Shown piece after piece: positions 1-9,632 of a stretch of DNA of 54,773 bases. The position numbers and the translations under genes were made by a program. The notes under the pieces are model-generated. The model did no database searches, was not told where the DNA came from, and worked only from the letters and a program-made list of their open reading frames with translations. Position 1 is the stretch's first letter. Every line of letters starts with the position of its first letter. This DNA comes from Desulfovibrionaceae bacterium (GTDB lineage: Bacteria; Desulfobacterota; Desulfovibrionia; Desulfovibrionales; Desulfovibrionaceae): positions 1 through 54,773 of the forward strand of contig JAQXLA010000003.1 of assembly GCA_029011315.1 (NCBI GenBank), given 5' to 3'.

Positions 1-1143
<1,143 letters not shown>

Positions 1144-1619
1144 GAAATATAACTGGCTTGCCCGGTTTCCCGGGCAGAACTCAAAGTTCCTTGTTCCCTA
1201 TTCGCTCTTCACTTTTCAAAGAACAGCTCGTTCTCATTCGTAAAGCGAATCAATATCCCCTTCGCTCTACCCTGTCAACAAGTTTTTCAACTTTTTTTTG
1301 CTTCAGCTTCCAGCCTCACGGCCTTTCGCTCTCGGCGTTCGGCTCTTATGAACGATTTCCAGCAACCTGTCAACTACTTTTTTCAAAAAAAATTTTCACA
1401 CCCTGCGATCCGGCTGCCTTACCATCCTCCCGCAGACGGCGAAAAGCCTTGCCCGCTCCTGCCCCCCCCCTGTCAAAGCCCTCTTCTGCTTTTTCTTCAC
1501 TTCTTCTCTTGCCTTTCTGAACTTCCTGTTTCAAAGTACAGTACAGGCATCGCACCGAAAAAAGTTGCAGCGATCCAGATAGGCTTTTTAATACGGAATC
1601 AAGCAAAGGTCCGGACACT
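1144..1619 (-). promoter_or_regulatory. rRNA operon leader and tandem promoters
   Basis: This 476-bp stretch has no convincing gene. On the minus strand it holds two sigma70-like promoters that face the 16S gene. P1 has TTGACA (1368-1373), a 17-bp spacer and CATAAG (1345-1350). P2 has TTGACA (1273-1278), a 17-bp spacer and TATTGA (1250-1255). Between P2 and the 16S a boxA-like TGTTCTTTGAA lies near 1215-1226, as expected for rRNA antitermination. A third TTGACA at 1471-1476 has no good -10. The plus strand is C/T-rich with no coding features. The promoter facing the gene at 1620 was not identified. Confidence 0.6.
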
Positions 1620-4600
1620 ATGCGTTTTCAAAGATTTTTCTCCCGCTCTTTCCTTTGTACTACGGCACATTTTTTGACAGTGCTTTTGATAATCTGCACA
1701 TTCTGTCTTTCTGTTTCGGCTGAAACGCCCCGACCAGAAACTCTTATGCTCAGCCGCTATCTCAGCTGGATGCCGGATCGCAATGGTTCTCTGTCCTTTG
1801 AAGATGCCGCAAAAAAGCCTTCTGCAGCGTTCATTCGCAATGATTCCGGCCAGATTCCACGATCTTCCGGCACAATATGGTTCCGTCTGGCATTCGGCGA
1901 TCTGCCTGAAGCTGCAATCTCTTCCAAATCATTGCGGCTTGATCTCGGCCCAAGGTTCTTCGGCATGCTGCCATCCCAAAGCGAAGTACGACTGTTCAGT
2001 CCAGCCCATCCCAAGGGAACGGAACTTTTATACGAGGAACATGGCCTGTATCGTCTTCCTGAAACGCTGCCTCGCGACGCTATACTGCTTATTCGTTCTT
2101 CCGGATTAACAGGATTCGCCTTTTCGCCGCTGCTTACAGTCAGGAAATCCGGATCTGTTCCCGGAGGATCGGCGGCCATATTCTTCGGACTGGGGCTTTT
2201 TGCCGTTGCCGTGGCAGGCTGCTTTCTGCGGATGGCGGCAGATCGCTGCGGATGGCGTCTATGGCTGTGCGTCTATGCCTCAACCAGCTTTTTCTGCGTT
2301 CTCTCAGGAATGCCCAATGCGGAAAAGGGCTTTATCAGCGGATATGATCTGCTGAATCTTCTTGCTCCATCGCTTGTCGTGCTTGCTTTGGCACATCTTG
2401 TTCGTCTTTTCCTGAGGACGAGAGACTTCGCCCCGCTGATCGACATTCATCTGATTCTGCTCAGCCTCCCGGCTGTTCTTTTTGCCATCGCTCCGCTGTT
2501 CCCGGGGTATACATGGCTTTTGCGCTACCGTCCTCTCTGGCCGATGATGATTTTCTGTTTGATTCCGACTGTTTTTTATCTTGTCATGAAAGCCTATCCC
2601 GGAGCTATCAGGATTCTAATTCTGCTGCTTCTGCCGCCTGCCGGCCTCATAGGATTCGCTTTTGCCGGAGGATCCTATGCCAATCTGGGGCTGATCCTGC
2701 CTTCAGTCTTTCTTCTGGCAGCCATATTCTGGGGATTGTTCATCACCACACCGGCTCTGCCTCATACCCCGAACACCGTTCGGAAGTCTGACAAAGAATC
2801 TTCCGGTCTTCATTGGTCTGATCCGGCACAGGCTCCTCAAAAAGCGGCTCCTGCCAATCTTTCCCTGACTTCTTTGAATGGCGCAGCCCAAAAAGCCGTG
2901 CGTGAAGTTTCGTATCCTGTTAATGAATTGACAGATCAACCGGCAGTCATCGAGCCTTTCTCCATGCCCGGAATACTGGAAACTGTTCGAACCAATCTCG
3001 ATCTTCTGGCACACTCCCGAAACAATACGCTGATTTTGGAATGCGCCGCCGCTGATCACGAATTTAGCGGTCCCAAGGCAGACATCATTCAGGTTCTGAC
3101 GCTGCTGGCTGAAAGTGCCTTGCTGATGTCAGAATACAGTGAAGTCAGAATTCGCATCGAGCAGGCCAATCGTTCGGATCCCGATCATGTCCGTTTCAGA
3201 GTCATCGATTTCGCATCCGGATCCAGATCTGCAAAACGCAGTGCCCTTGCGGCTGAAAAACTGCAGGATCTGGTTAATCGCTGCGCAGGTACCATCTATA
3301 TTGCCATCGGCGATACGGGCACAGAAGCTTCTTTCAGTCTGAGGCTTCCGGGCATTTCCCCAACAGCACCGGAGCCATATATTTCAGCTTCCCCAAATGC
3401 CGCAGCTGCGGAGACAAAAGCTTCATCTCGGAAAAGGACGGAACGGAACCGCATTCTTCTGATTGGAGGCAATGAGAAAAATATGAAGGATCTTCGCAGC
3501 GTTCTGCAGTCATTGCCCTATGTACTGACCGAAGTTCCTGCCGTACAATCCGCTGCGGACGTTTATGCTTCAAGACCTGCATCGCTGCTGATTTTCAGCA
3601 ACGGCTCCGACAGAGAAGGCATCGCCAGAGCCATTGAACGCATTCGCATTTTCGAAACGATCGAAGATCTGTCCATGACTTCGACTCTGGCTGTCACTGA
3701 GAATCAGGATCAGACTGATCAACTGGCTTTATCGGGATGCTCCAATGCCATCGCGCCTCAGGATATCAACACCGATGTGCTTGGAAGAATGATCGCACGT
3801 CTGACTCCGATGCCCCGTCCACGGGAAACGGATCACTCTGCCATTCCGGAAAAGCAGACTGTCTCCGCTCCAGCTCAGGGTTCACGGCTGACTCAGCACA
3901 GATCCGACGAATCCAGATCGCCGGAAAACGGCAGCAAATCGGTTATCGGCAAACTGTCCTCGATTCTGCATCGAAAAAAGGATGAACATCTGCCCCTTGA
4001 GCAAGCCGCAGATTCGGCGATCTCAGATAGAAAACAGACCGCACCCGACAGCCCTATCCCTGCCCCCAAACCGAGACCTGACTTTCGCGCCGGATACAGA
4101 ATAACGCACCGCAGCGATCCGGAATCCCTGCGCCGCATTCCAGCAGTCTCAATGGCACCGGCCGACGCAACGGAATGGGTTGGAGAGCCGCAGCCGATAC
4201 TGAAGACTCCGACTGTTTCCCAAAATACAGAGCGGTCGAACTCCGAACAGCTTGAAAAGCGCCCTTCTGTACAGGCTGCTTCATCTCCTGTCGTCCAGAA
4301 GATACCATCTATCCGTCAAAACACCTTGTTAAAATCGGATATCCCCGCAGAAAAGCCCGCCGTATCTGATGCTCCCGCCCCGACATCTGATGCTCCCGCC
4401 CCGACAAATGTATCGGCTGCAACCGGTTCCAATGAACCGAATCCCAGCGTTTCGCTCGACGAAGCTTTTCTGCAGGTCGAAACAGGTTTCAGAAATCAGG
4501 ATGCATCCGCTACCCGCAACGGCATTGCCTCCCTGCTGAACCTTGCCGAAGCATTTGGCCTCCGTGATCTCCAGGATTCCGTTCTATGCGTCGAGCAGGC

Positions 4601-4700
4601 ATTGTCTGAAAACGACATGGAAACGGTTCAGCAGGTTATGAAAGATTTGCAATCCGCGATCGATCACAACAAGGTCCATTTCTGTTCAAAGCAGGAATAG
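1620..4700 (+). CDS. Membrane protein with degenerate histidine-kinase, receiver and Hpt-like regions
   Basis: A 1026-residue protein. It has an N-terminal signal/anchor (about 10-35), an extracytoplasmic region (about 45-180) that resembles a 7TMR-DISM sensor domain, and about seven hydrophobic segments (about 185-380). A cytoplasmic region (about 440-590) is laid out like a HATPase, followed by a receiver-like region (about 610-740), a long Ser/Pro-rich linker and an Hpt-like helical C terminus (about 940-1026). The key residues look lost: no HisKA His, no N-box Asn, a G1 box reading DFASGS, no receiver phospho-Asp (LLIFSNGSD), and no His in the Hpt helix. It is therefore more likely a pseudo-kinase scaffold than an active kinase. 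The linker has a small tandem duplication (SDAPAPT twice, about nt 4368-4405). The ATG is preceded by a weak AAGG. Family assignment is by domain layout only. Confidence 0.6.
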   Translation: MRFQRFFSRSFLCTTAHFLTVLLIICTFCLSVSAETPRPETLMLSRYLSWMPDRNGSLSFEDAAKKPSAAFIRNDSGQIPRSSGTIWFRLAFGDLPEAAISSKSLRLDLGPRFFGMLPSQSEVRLFSPAHPKGTELLYEEHGLYRLPETLPRDAILLIRSSGLTGFAFSPLLTVRKSGSVPGGSAAIFFGLGLFAVAVAGCFLRMAADRCGWRLWLCVYASTSFFCVLSGMPNAEKGFISGYDLLNLLAPSLVVLALAHLVRLFLRTRDFAPLIDIHLILLSLPAVLFAIAPLFPGYTWLLRYRPLWPMMIFCLIPTVFYLVMKAYPGAIRILILLLLPPAGLIGFAFAGGSYANLGLILPSVFLLAAIFWGLFITTPALPHTPNTVRKSDKESSGLHWSDPAQAPQKAAPANLSLTSLNGAAQKAVREVSYPVNELTDQPAVIEPFSMPGILETVRTNLDLLAHSRNNTLILECAAADHEFSGPKADIIQVLTLLAESALLMSEYSEVRIRIEQANRSDPDHVRFRVIDFASGSRSAKRSALAAEKLQDLVNRCAGTIYIAIGDTGTEASFSLRLPGISPTAPEPYISASPNAAAAETKASSRKRTERNRILLIGGNEKNMKDLRSVLQSLPYVLTEVPAVQSAADVYASRPASLLIFSNGSDREGIARAIERIRIFETIEDLSMTSTLAVTENQDQTDQLALSGCSNAIAPQDINTDVLGRMIARLTPMPRPRETDHSAIPEKQTVSAPAQGSRLTQHRSDESRSPENGSKSVIGKLSSILHRKKDEHLPLEQAADSAISDRKQTAPDSPIPAPKPRPDFRAGYRITHRSDPESLRRIPAVSMAPADATEWVGEPQPILKTPTVSQNTERSNSEQLEKRPSVQAASSPVVQKIPSIRQNTLLKSDIPAEKPAVSDAPAPTSDAPAPTNVSAATGSNEPNPSVSLDEAFLQVETGFRNQDASATRNGIASLLNLAEAFGLRDLQDSVLCVEQALSENDMETVQQVMKDLQSAIDHNKVHFCSKQE

Positions 4701-4804
4701 CTAATCTGGTCTCCATTCTCAGACAGAAACTTTTATGACTGACGAACAGTTTGAATACATTCTTTGAATGCTGGTAAAGCAGCATATAAACAATAAATCA
4801 AAGC

Positions 4805-4848
4805 AAAAACGCGGAAGACGCCCGAAACAGACGCCTTCCGCGTTTTTA
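4805..4848. terminator. Bidirectional Rho-independent terminator
   Basis: A GC-rich hairpin with arms AAAACGCGGAAG and CTTCCGCGTTTT is flanked by A and T runs on both sides. It lies between the converging genes at 1620-4700 and 4867-5400 and can serve both. Confidence 0.85.
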
Positions 4849-4866
4849 TTGCACCTCGCATAGCGG

Positions 4867-5400
4867 CTAATGACAGCAGCACCCGCCGCTGCCGCCGCAG
4901 CAGCTGTCATCTCCATGTCCATCCTCACAGCCGCAGCCGCAATGGCTATGAACCTGCGCAGGAACCGTGCCATCTCCTTCCTGAATATCGACGATTTCGA
5001 TATCAAAAGTCAGTTCCTCGCCAGCCAGAGGATGATTCGCATCCAGAACCACGGCGTTATCCGTCACTCTCAGGACTTCAACTTCTATAGTTCCCTCATC
5101 CGTTTCAAGTTCCAGCATTTTGCCTTCTTCTATCTCGATGTCATCCGGAATTTCTTCCGAACTCACTTCGATAAGCATATCGTCCTGATAGGCGCCGTAG
5201 GCATCTTCAGGCGCGATGACAGCCGTGAAACGATCGCCTTTTTCGTGACCGATAACGGCTTTTTCAAAGCCGGGAATCATCATTTCCGCACCGATCATGA
5301 ATTCCAGAGGTTCTCCATCACGGGAAGAATCAAAAACTTCGCCTTCAGCCAATGTCCCCGTATAGTGGACACGCACGGTATCGCCGATTTTTGCAGGCAT
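4867..5400 (-). CDS. slyD: FKBP-type peptidyl-prolyl isomerase SlyD
   Basis: A 177-residue cytoplasmic prolyl isomerase/chaperone with a metal-binding tail. The N terminus (VRVHYTGTLAEGEVFDSS) and the split FKBP fold around an insert-in-flap domain (about 70-125) are typical of SlyD. The C-terminal 30 residues are rich in His and Cys (HSHCGCGCEDGH, then two Cys clusters). In E. coli SlyD this kind of tail binds Ni and supplies hydrogenase maturation. A GGAG ribosome-binding site lies about 8 nt before the ATG. It is a single gene with its own terminator downstream. Confidence 0.93.
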   Translation of the reverse strand: MPAKIGDTVRVHYTGTLAEGEVFDSSRDGEPLEFMIGAEMMIPGFEKAVIGHEKGDRFTAVIAPEDAYGAYQDDMLIEVSSEEIPDDIEIEEGKMLELETDEGTIEVEVLRVTDNAVVLDANHPLAGEELTFDIEIVDIQEGDGTVPAQVHSHCGCGCEDGHGDDSCCGGSGGCCCH

Positions 5401-5498
5401 GAGAGGACTCCTTCTGCAGGGATAAAAATGTCAGTTCAATGTTTTTCAGAATGCACCAAAGCGAAAAAAAAGACAAATGAAAAGATAACAGGAGGATC

Positions 5499-6764
5499 TT
5501 ATTTAAAAAGATAGGAAGCCACGCATTCCGCACTTTTTTCCGCGCCTCCGACACGTGATTCAAGCCATGCCCGAAAAAGTCTGAGCACCTCAGCCGGATC
5601 CTCTGGGCGTATCGTCCTTTGCAGCAGGTGATCAACCAGTATCGGCACGTTTTCCGTCAGATCCAGCAGTCCCATGGATCGCAGCCCGGGAGTGCCTTCC
5701 AGTGCCCAGGCAAAATGATCCAGAAACGGCCCACAGCACGGAATGCGTCCAAAAGACAGAGGCTCCAGAAAGTTCTGGCCTCCCAGAGGAACAAGACTTC
5801 CGCCGACGAACACGGCTCGACATGAAGCATACAAAGCCGTCAGTTCACCAAATGTATCCCAGATAACGACGCTGCTGCGGGCAATGGGAGTCAAAAGATC
5901 AGAGCGCAGAACGGGATAAAAGGATCGAAGACGACGCATCCAGGCAGCTGTGCGATGCATATGCCTGGGCGCAACAATGATCGGAGCATCAGTACGCTGC
6001 TTCAGTTCGCTTACAGTCTGAAACAGGAGCTTCTCTTCACCGCTGCGGACGGAGGCCAGCAGGATGGCGTCCTCATCAGGCAGCAGCGCCCGAAGAGGAC
6101 GATCCAAAACTGAAGAATCTTCCAGAAACTTCGCGGCATTGTCAAACTTCATATTGCCGGCCAGTTCCGCACAGGAACGCCCGACGAATTCATTATATCG
6201 CCGTACCGCGTCAAGATTGACAGCCAGAACCCGATCTATCTCCAGCCGTGCCCCGATCCATTTCAAAACATTCCTGACTGTTTTTGAAACATTTTGCTCC
6301 ATTCGCCCATTGAGGACGATGACGGGAATGCCGTATCTATGGCAGGCATCAAGAAAACCCGGCCAGATTTCCGTTTCCATCAGCACCACAAGACGCGGGC
6401 GCACTCTCTCCACGGCTTTCCGCATTAAGTCTGGACGATCCAGCGGAAAAAAACGTGGATACAGCTCGATGCCAGGGGCAAATGCTTCTCCTGCTCCGGA
6501 AAGCGTATCCAGTCCCTGCCGCGTCCAGGTCGTTGCCAGAACGCGGATGGATCGTCCCTCGATTTTTTCAGCCAGGCGACGCAGCATGCACAGCGTCAGA
6601 TAGGCTTCTCCTCCGGAGGCCGACTGAATCCACACATCCGCGCCATGTGGCAGATCCCTGATATCAGTGCGCTGTTCAAAGCCGTCCGCAAATCGTCTGT
6701 TCAGACGAAGAAATGGCGTAATGGCACGCCAGAGACCGCCATAGATCCAATCAAAGGCACGCAC
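5499..6764 (-). CDS. waaA: 3-deoxy-D-manno-octulosonic acid (Kdo) transferase
   Basis: GT30-family enzyme that transfers Kdo from CMP-Kdo to lipid A at the inner face of the cytoplasmic membrane. It has a short hydrophobic N terminus, then the SASGGEAYL motif with the presumed catalytic Glu53, VLMETEIWPGF, NGRM, KFDNA, a GT-B C-terminal half with VAPRH and a donor-site FVGGSL..GGQNFLEP. I prefer the GTG at 6764, which starts 1 nt after the ddl stop and gives 421 aa. An in-frame ATG at 6812 would add 16 residues that overlap ddl. Last gene of the tightly packed cluster glycosyltransferase-HD-ddl-waaA on the minus strand. Confidence 0.93.
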   Translation of the reverse strand: MRAFDWIYGGLWRAITPFLRLNRRFADGFEQRTDIRDLPHGADVWIQSASGGEAYLTLCMLRRLAEKIEGRSIRVLATTWTRQGLDTLSGAGEAFAPGIELYPRFFPLDRPDLMRKAVERVRPRLVVLMETEIWPGFLDACHRYGIPVIVLNGRMEQNVSKTVRNVLKWIGARLEIDRVLAVNLDAVRRYNEFVGRSCAELAGNMKFDNAAKFLEDSSVLDRPLRALLPDEDAILLASVRSGEEKLLFQTVSELKQRTDAPIIVAPRHMHRTAAWMRRLRSFYPVLRSDLLTPIARSSVVIWDTFGELTALYASCRAVFVGGSLVPLGGQNFLEPLSFGRIPCCGPFLDHFAWALEGTPGLRSMGLLDLTENVPILVDHLLQRTIRPEDPAEVLRLFRAWLESRVGGAEKSAECVASYLFK

Positions 6765-6765
6765 T

Positions 6766-7680
6766 CTAACGGCCTTCAGCCCGGGCAAGACCCATCTGCA
6801 GCAGCTTTTCAATCAGATCTCCGAAGGAAATGCCCCGCACAGCGGCTTCTTTCGGCAGAATACTGGCCATAGTCATGCCTGGAGTCGTATTGGTTTCCAA
6901 AATATACAGCGTTCCATCCTGCTGCAGAATAAAATCCGAACGGCTGTAGCCGGTCAGACCCAATGCACGGTGCGCGGCAAGAGCGGCCTGGCGAATTTTC
7001 TTCAGCATCGGAGCCGGCAGCGGAGCTGGGCAGATTTCCTGCGCTCCGTCTTCCGCATACTTATTGTGAAAATCAAAGAATCCCTCCCGGCAAACAATCA
7101 TCACCGGATCCAGAGCTTCGTCTCCCAGAACGCCGCAGGAGATGTCCTGCCCTTCAACGGCCTGTTCCAGGAGCACATCTTCTCCGATAGCAAACAGCGA
7201 TTTCATCGCCACATCGAGTTCCCGATCATTGAAAACCCGGGAAAGATTGATACTCGATCCACCGGTATTGGGTTTGACAAAAACCGGATATTCCAATTTT
7301 TCAGACGCATTGTTCAGACGTGAACCGCAAGGATAGAATGCCCCTTTTGGAACATTCAGCCCCGCTTCACGAAAAAGCAGACGGCTCAGAGACTTGTGAA
7401 TCGCCAGAATGGATCCGTGCGCATCACTTCCCTGATACGGGCATCCTATCTGATCCAGCATCGCCTGAAAAAGTCCGTCTTCGCCCGGCTTGCCGTGAAG
7501 ATTGATAAAGGCCACATCGTGCTGACGGGCAATGGCGGGAAGCTGTTCGAACTGTACGGCGGGATCACACAGCGTAACTTCGTGTCCCCGGCTGCGCAGC
7601 GTTGCAGCAATTTCCTCGCCGCCTTTCAAAGACACCTCACGCTCGCTGGACCATCCGCCCGCCAATAAAAGTACTTTCAT
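6766..7680 (-). CDS. ddl: D-alanine--D-alanine ligase
   Basis: A 304-residue ATP-grasp enzyme that makes the D-Ala-D-Ala dipeptide for peptidoglycan. The start MKVLLLAGGWSSEREVSL, the substrate loop HGKPGEDG, the ATP-grasp KPNTGGSS and the metal/phosphate motif LETNTTPGMT are all present, and the length fits the family. It overlaps the preceding HD-domain gene by 44 bp and directly abuts waaA, which indicates a single transcript. Nothing odd in the active-site motifs. Confidence 0.96.
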   Translation of the reverse strand: MKVLLLAGGWSSEREVSLKGGEEIAATLRSRGHEVTLCDPAVQFEQLPAIARQHDVAFINLHGKPGEDGLFQAMLDQIGCPYQGSDAHGSILAIHKSLSRLLFREAGLNVPKGAFYPCGSRLNNASEKLEYPVFVKPNTGGSSINLSRVFNDRELDVAMKSLFAIGEDVLLEQAVEGQDISCGVLGDEALDPVMIVCREGFFDFHNKYAEDGAQEICPAPLPAPMLKKIRQAALAAHRALGLTGYSRSDFILQQDGTLYILETNTTPGMTMASILPKEAAVRGISFGDLIEKLLQMGLARAEGR

Positions 7681-8308
7681 GAAGATTTATCTCCAATTGC
7701 TTTGAGAGCATCTGTTCAATATTCAAAACCGTATCAAAATTCCGCTTCATTGCCGCAACCGCTTCCTGCGTTTTGCCATACCGGATCAGCAAATCGTCAA
7801 AACGCTCCTGCAGCGATACAACCGTATCATGACACACCCGCTTATCCGCATAAATCAGCAGAAAAACCGGATGCAGCAAATTCTTCGGCAGAGGCCAAAA
7901 CCAGTCAACATGATAGTAAACGGCTTGAGCCACAAGATACTGACCTGTCTCCTGAAGCACCCAGGAAGCACCGAGCTGAGCATGGCTGCCGCCGTAGCGC
8001 ACGGAATAGGATTTGGCCAAATCATGCAGCAGCCCGGCAGACAGACTCATGGCCTCCAGCATGGAAGAAGCCGGAATCAGATTCATGGCCAACGCCCTGC
8101 GGGCCAGACAGACGGCGATTTCGGCAACGGCCGTGCAATGCGCCCGGATATGATCCGGCATGGCATACTTGTCCCATAATCTGCGGCAACAGGCCGCATC
8201 AGGCGGCACAACCGTCTGCGGCAAATTCCACAGCTGAGGAATTTCGGGAATATTCGGTGCGGCATATGCCGGCAGTTTTATCCGTCTGAATGCACCCTTT
8301 TCCGTCAT
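7637..8308 (-). CDS. HD-domain phosphohydrolase
   Basis: A 223-residue soluble protein with an HD-superfamily metal site: RAHCTAVAEIAV supplies the first His, GLLHDLAKSY the HD pair, followed by a conserved GGSHAQLGA block. Related stand-alone HD proteins hydrolyse nucleotides or phosphate monoesters, and the substrate here cannot be read from sequence. It overlaps the glycosyltransferase gene by 4 bp (ATGA) and ddl by 44 bp, so translation is probably coupled. The cluster suggests a link to envelope synthesis, but that is inference from position. Confidence 0.8.
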   Translation of the reverse strand: MTEKGAFRRIKLPAYAAPNIPEIPQLWNLPQTVVPPDAACCRRLWDKYAMPDHIRAHCTAVAEIAVCLARRALAMNLIPASSMLEAMSLSAGLLHDLAKSYSVRYGGSHAQLGASWVLQETGQYLVAQAVYYHVDWFWPLPKNLLHPVFLLIYADKRVCHDTVVSLQERFDDLLIRYGKTQEAVAAMKRNFDTVLNIEQMLSKQLEINLHESTFIGGRMVQRA

Positions 8309-9453
8309 GACACATTCCTTTTGTTAACCGGGAGATCCTTTGCAGCATTCTGTTTTTTCCGCAGCATGTCATCAATCAAATCCACCCAGGCAGACAGACC
8401 GACTTGCATTCCTTTGGGGACAGCGAATTCCGGCACATCTCTGCCCAGAGCCGCATTCATGCGGCGTGCGAAATCCTCAGCATCGTCCGGATCAGGAATG
8501 CGGCAGTCTTCCGGAACAAAAACGCAGGATCCATTATATTCCGTCGTCAGCGTGCGCACACCGCAGGCAGCGGCCTCAATTACCGCATTGGAGCAGGCGT
8601 CATACCATGTCGCCAAAACGAACAGATCCAAAGCATGATAAAACGACGGCATATCGTCAATCCTTCCAAGAAAACGAACGCGATCCGCAATGCCCAGCTG
8701 CTTTGCCAGGCGCATGAAGCTTCCGGAACGACGCCCTCCGGCCACAGCCAGAATGACGGAATCGGGAAGAAGCGCAACCGCCCGCATCAGCGCGGGAATC
8801 CCCTTAAGAAGAAAATTGCTGGCGGCCGTGCCGATGATGATTTCTCCATCCCGAAAACCGAACCGTTTTCTTGCAGCCCGCCGCTCCTCTTCCGAAGGCT
8901 GATGAAATCTGTCAGTCCGGGGCATGTTGCTAATAACATCGGGAACAGGAATATCCGGATAAGCCTCCAACACCCATTCCCGAACCTTCTCTGAAACGCA
9001 GACAATGCGGCACCCGCTGCGGTACTGCCGATTATCCATATATCGAGTCAGCCAGGAAGCGGGATTGCAGACACGACGCAGCCGTTTGAGAATTCTGCGA
9101 AACCGATCCGGATACTGCCGTTCAGACAATTTCCAAAAAATGGACTGAGGGCCGCCGCCGACACGCAGCAGATCCTGATTCCAGGTTGAGCTGAGGCTGA
9201 CAGTCAAATCATACTGTCCCCTGCGCCGCATCTGTTCCGCTCTGATTAAAAACCAGGCGGATTTCAGCAGGCGGCACAATCCGTATCGCCCCACTTCAAG
9301 CACACGCACGCCGTCAGGCGGCCTGTGCTCTGAACGGGCGCAGATCACATCCACTTCATGATGCGCTGCAAGCGCTTCGGCAAGACGACAGGCAAACTGC
9401 TCCGATCCGCCGTATAAACTGAATTTTGGAATCAAAATGGCGATTTTGGACAT
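8305..9453 (-). CDS. Glycosyltransferase family 4 (LPS core-type)
   Basis: A 382-residue GT-B fold glycosyltransferase. The start MSKIAILIPKFSLYGGSEQF is the typical donor-independent N-terminal Rossmann motif of WaaG-like enzymes. The C-terminal half has IIGTAASNFLLKG, FLGRIDDMPSFYHALDLFVL and the EX7E-type nucleotide-sugar motif around CSNAVIEAAACG. I chose the ATG at 9453, where homology begins; an upstream extension to 9546 is not family-like. It is the first gene of the operon with the HD protein, ddl and waaA, so a role in LPS core assembly is likely. The exact sugar is unknown. Confidence 0.87.
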   Translation of the reverse strand: MSKIAILIPKFSLYGGSEQFACRLAEALAAHHEVDVICARSEHRPPDGVRVLEVGRYGLCRLLKSAWFLIRAEQMRRRGQYDLTVSLSSTWNQDLLRVGGGPQSIFWKLSERQYPDRFRRILKRLRRVCNPASWLTRYMDNRQYRSGCRIVCVSEKVREWVLEAYPDIPVPDVISNMPRTDRFHQPSEEERRAARKRFGFRDGEIIIGTAASNFLLKGIPALMRAVALLPDSVILAVAGGRRSGSFMRLAKQLGIADRVRFLGRIDDMPSFYHALDLFVLATWYDACSNAVIEAAACGVRTLTTEYNGSCVFVPEDCRIPDPDDAEDFARRMNAALGRDVPEFAVPKGMQVGLSAWVDLIDDMLRKKQNAAKDLPVNKRNVS

Positions 9454-9594
9454 GGCATTCCATTGCAGCGGGCAACAAAGCGACCCTGCATGGATCGAAT
9501 GCCCGTCATGCTTTTTTACTTTGGAGCAGGAGCGCAAAAAAGGCAAGCGTTATCCATATCTATCTATTCCGCTTGAGAATACGCGTCTGTCCGA

Positions 9595-9632
9595 TTGTCT
9601 TTTTATGTCCGAAACCGTATACTGACGCCATG
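9595..9632 (+). promoter_or_regulatory. Promoter of the YgiQ-type gene, probably leaderless
   Basis: TTGTCT (9595-9600), a 17-bp spacer and TATACT (9618-9623) form a good sigma70 promoter. The ATG lies at 9630, about 7 nt after the -10, which is where transcription should start. No Shine-Dalgarno sequence precedes the ATG. Confidence 0.6.

Noticed and set aside
1471..1476. Third rRNA promoter -35 (TTGACA)
   Set aside because: The following sequence is a G run with no acceptable -10.
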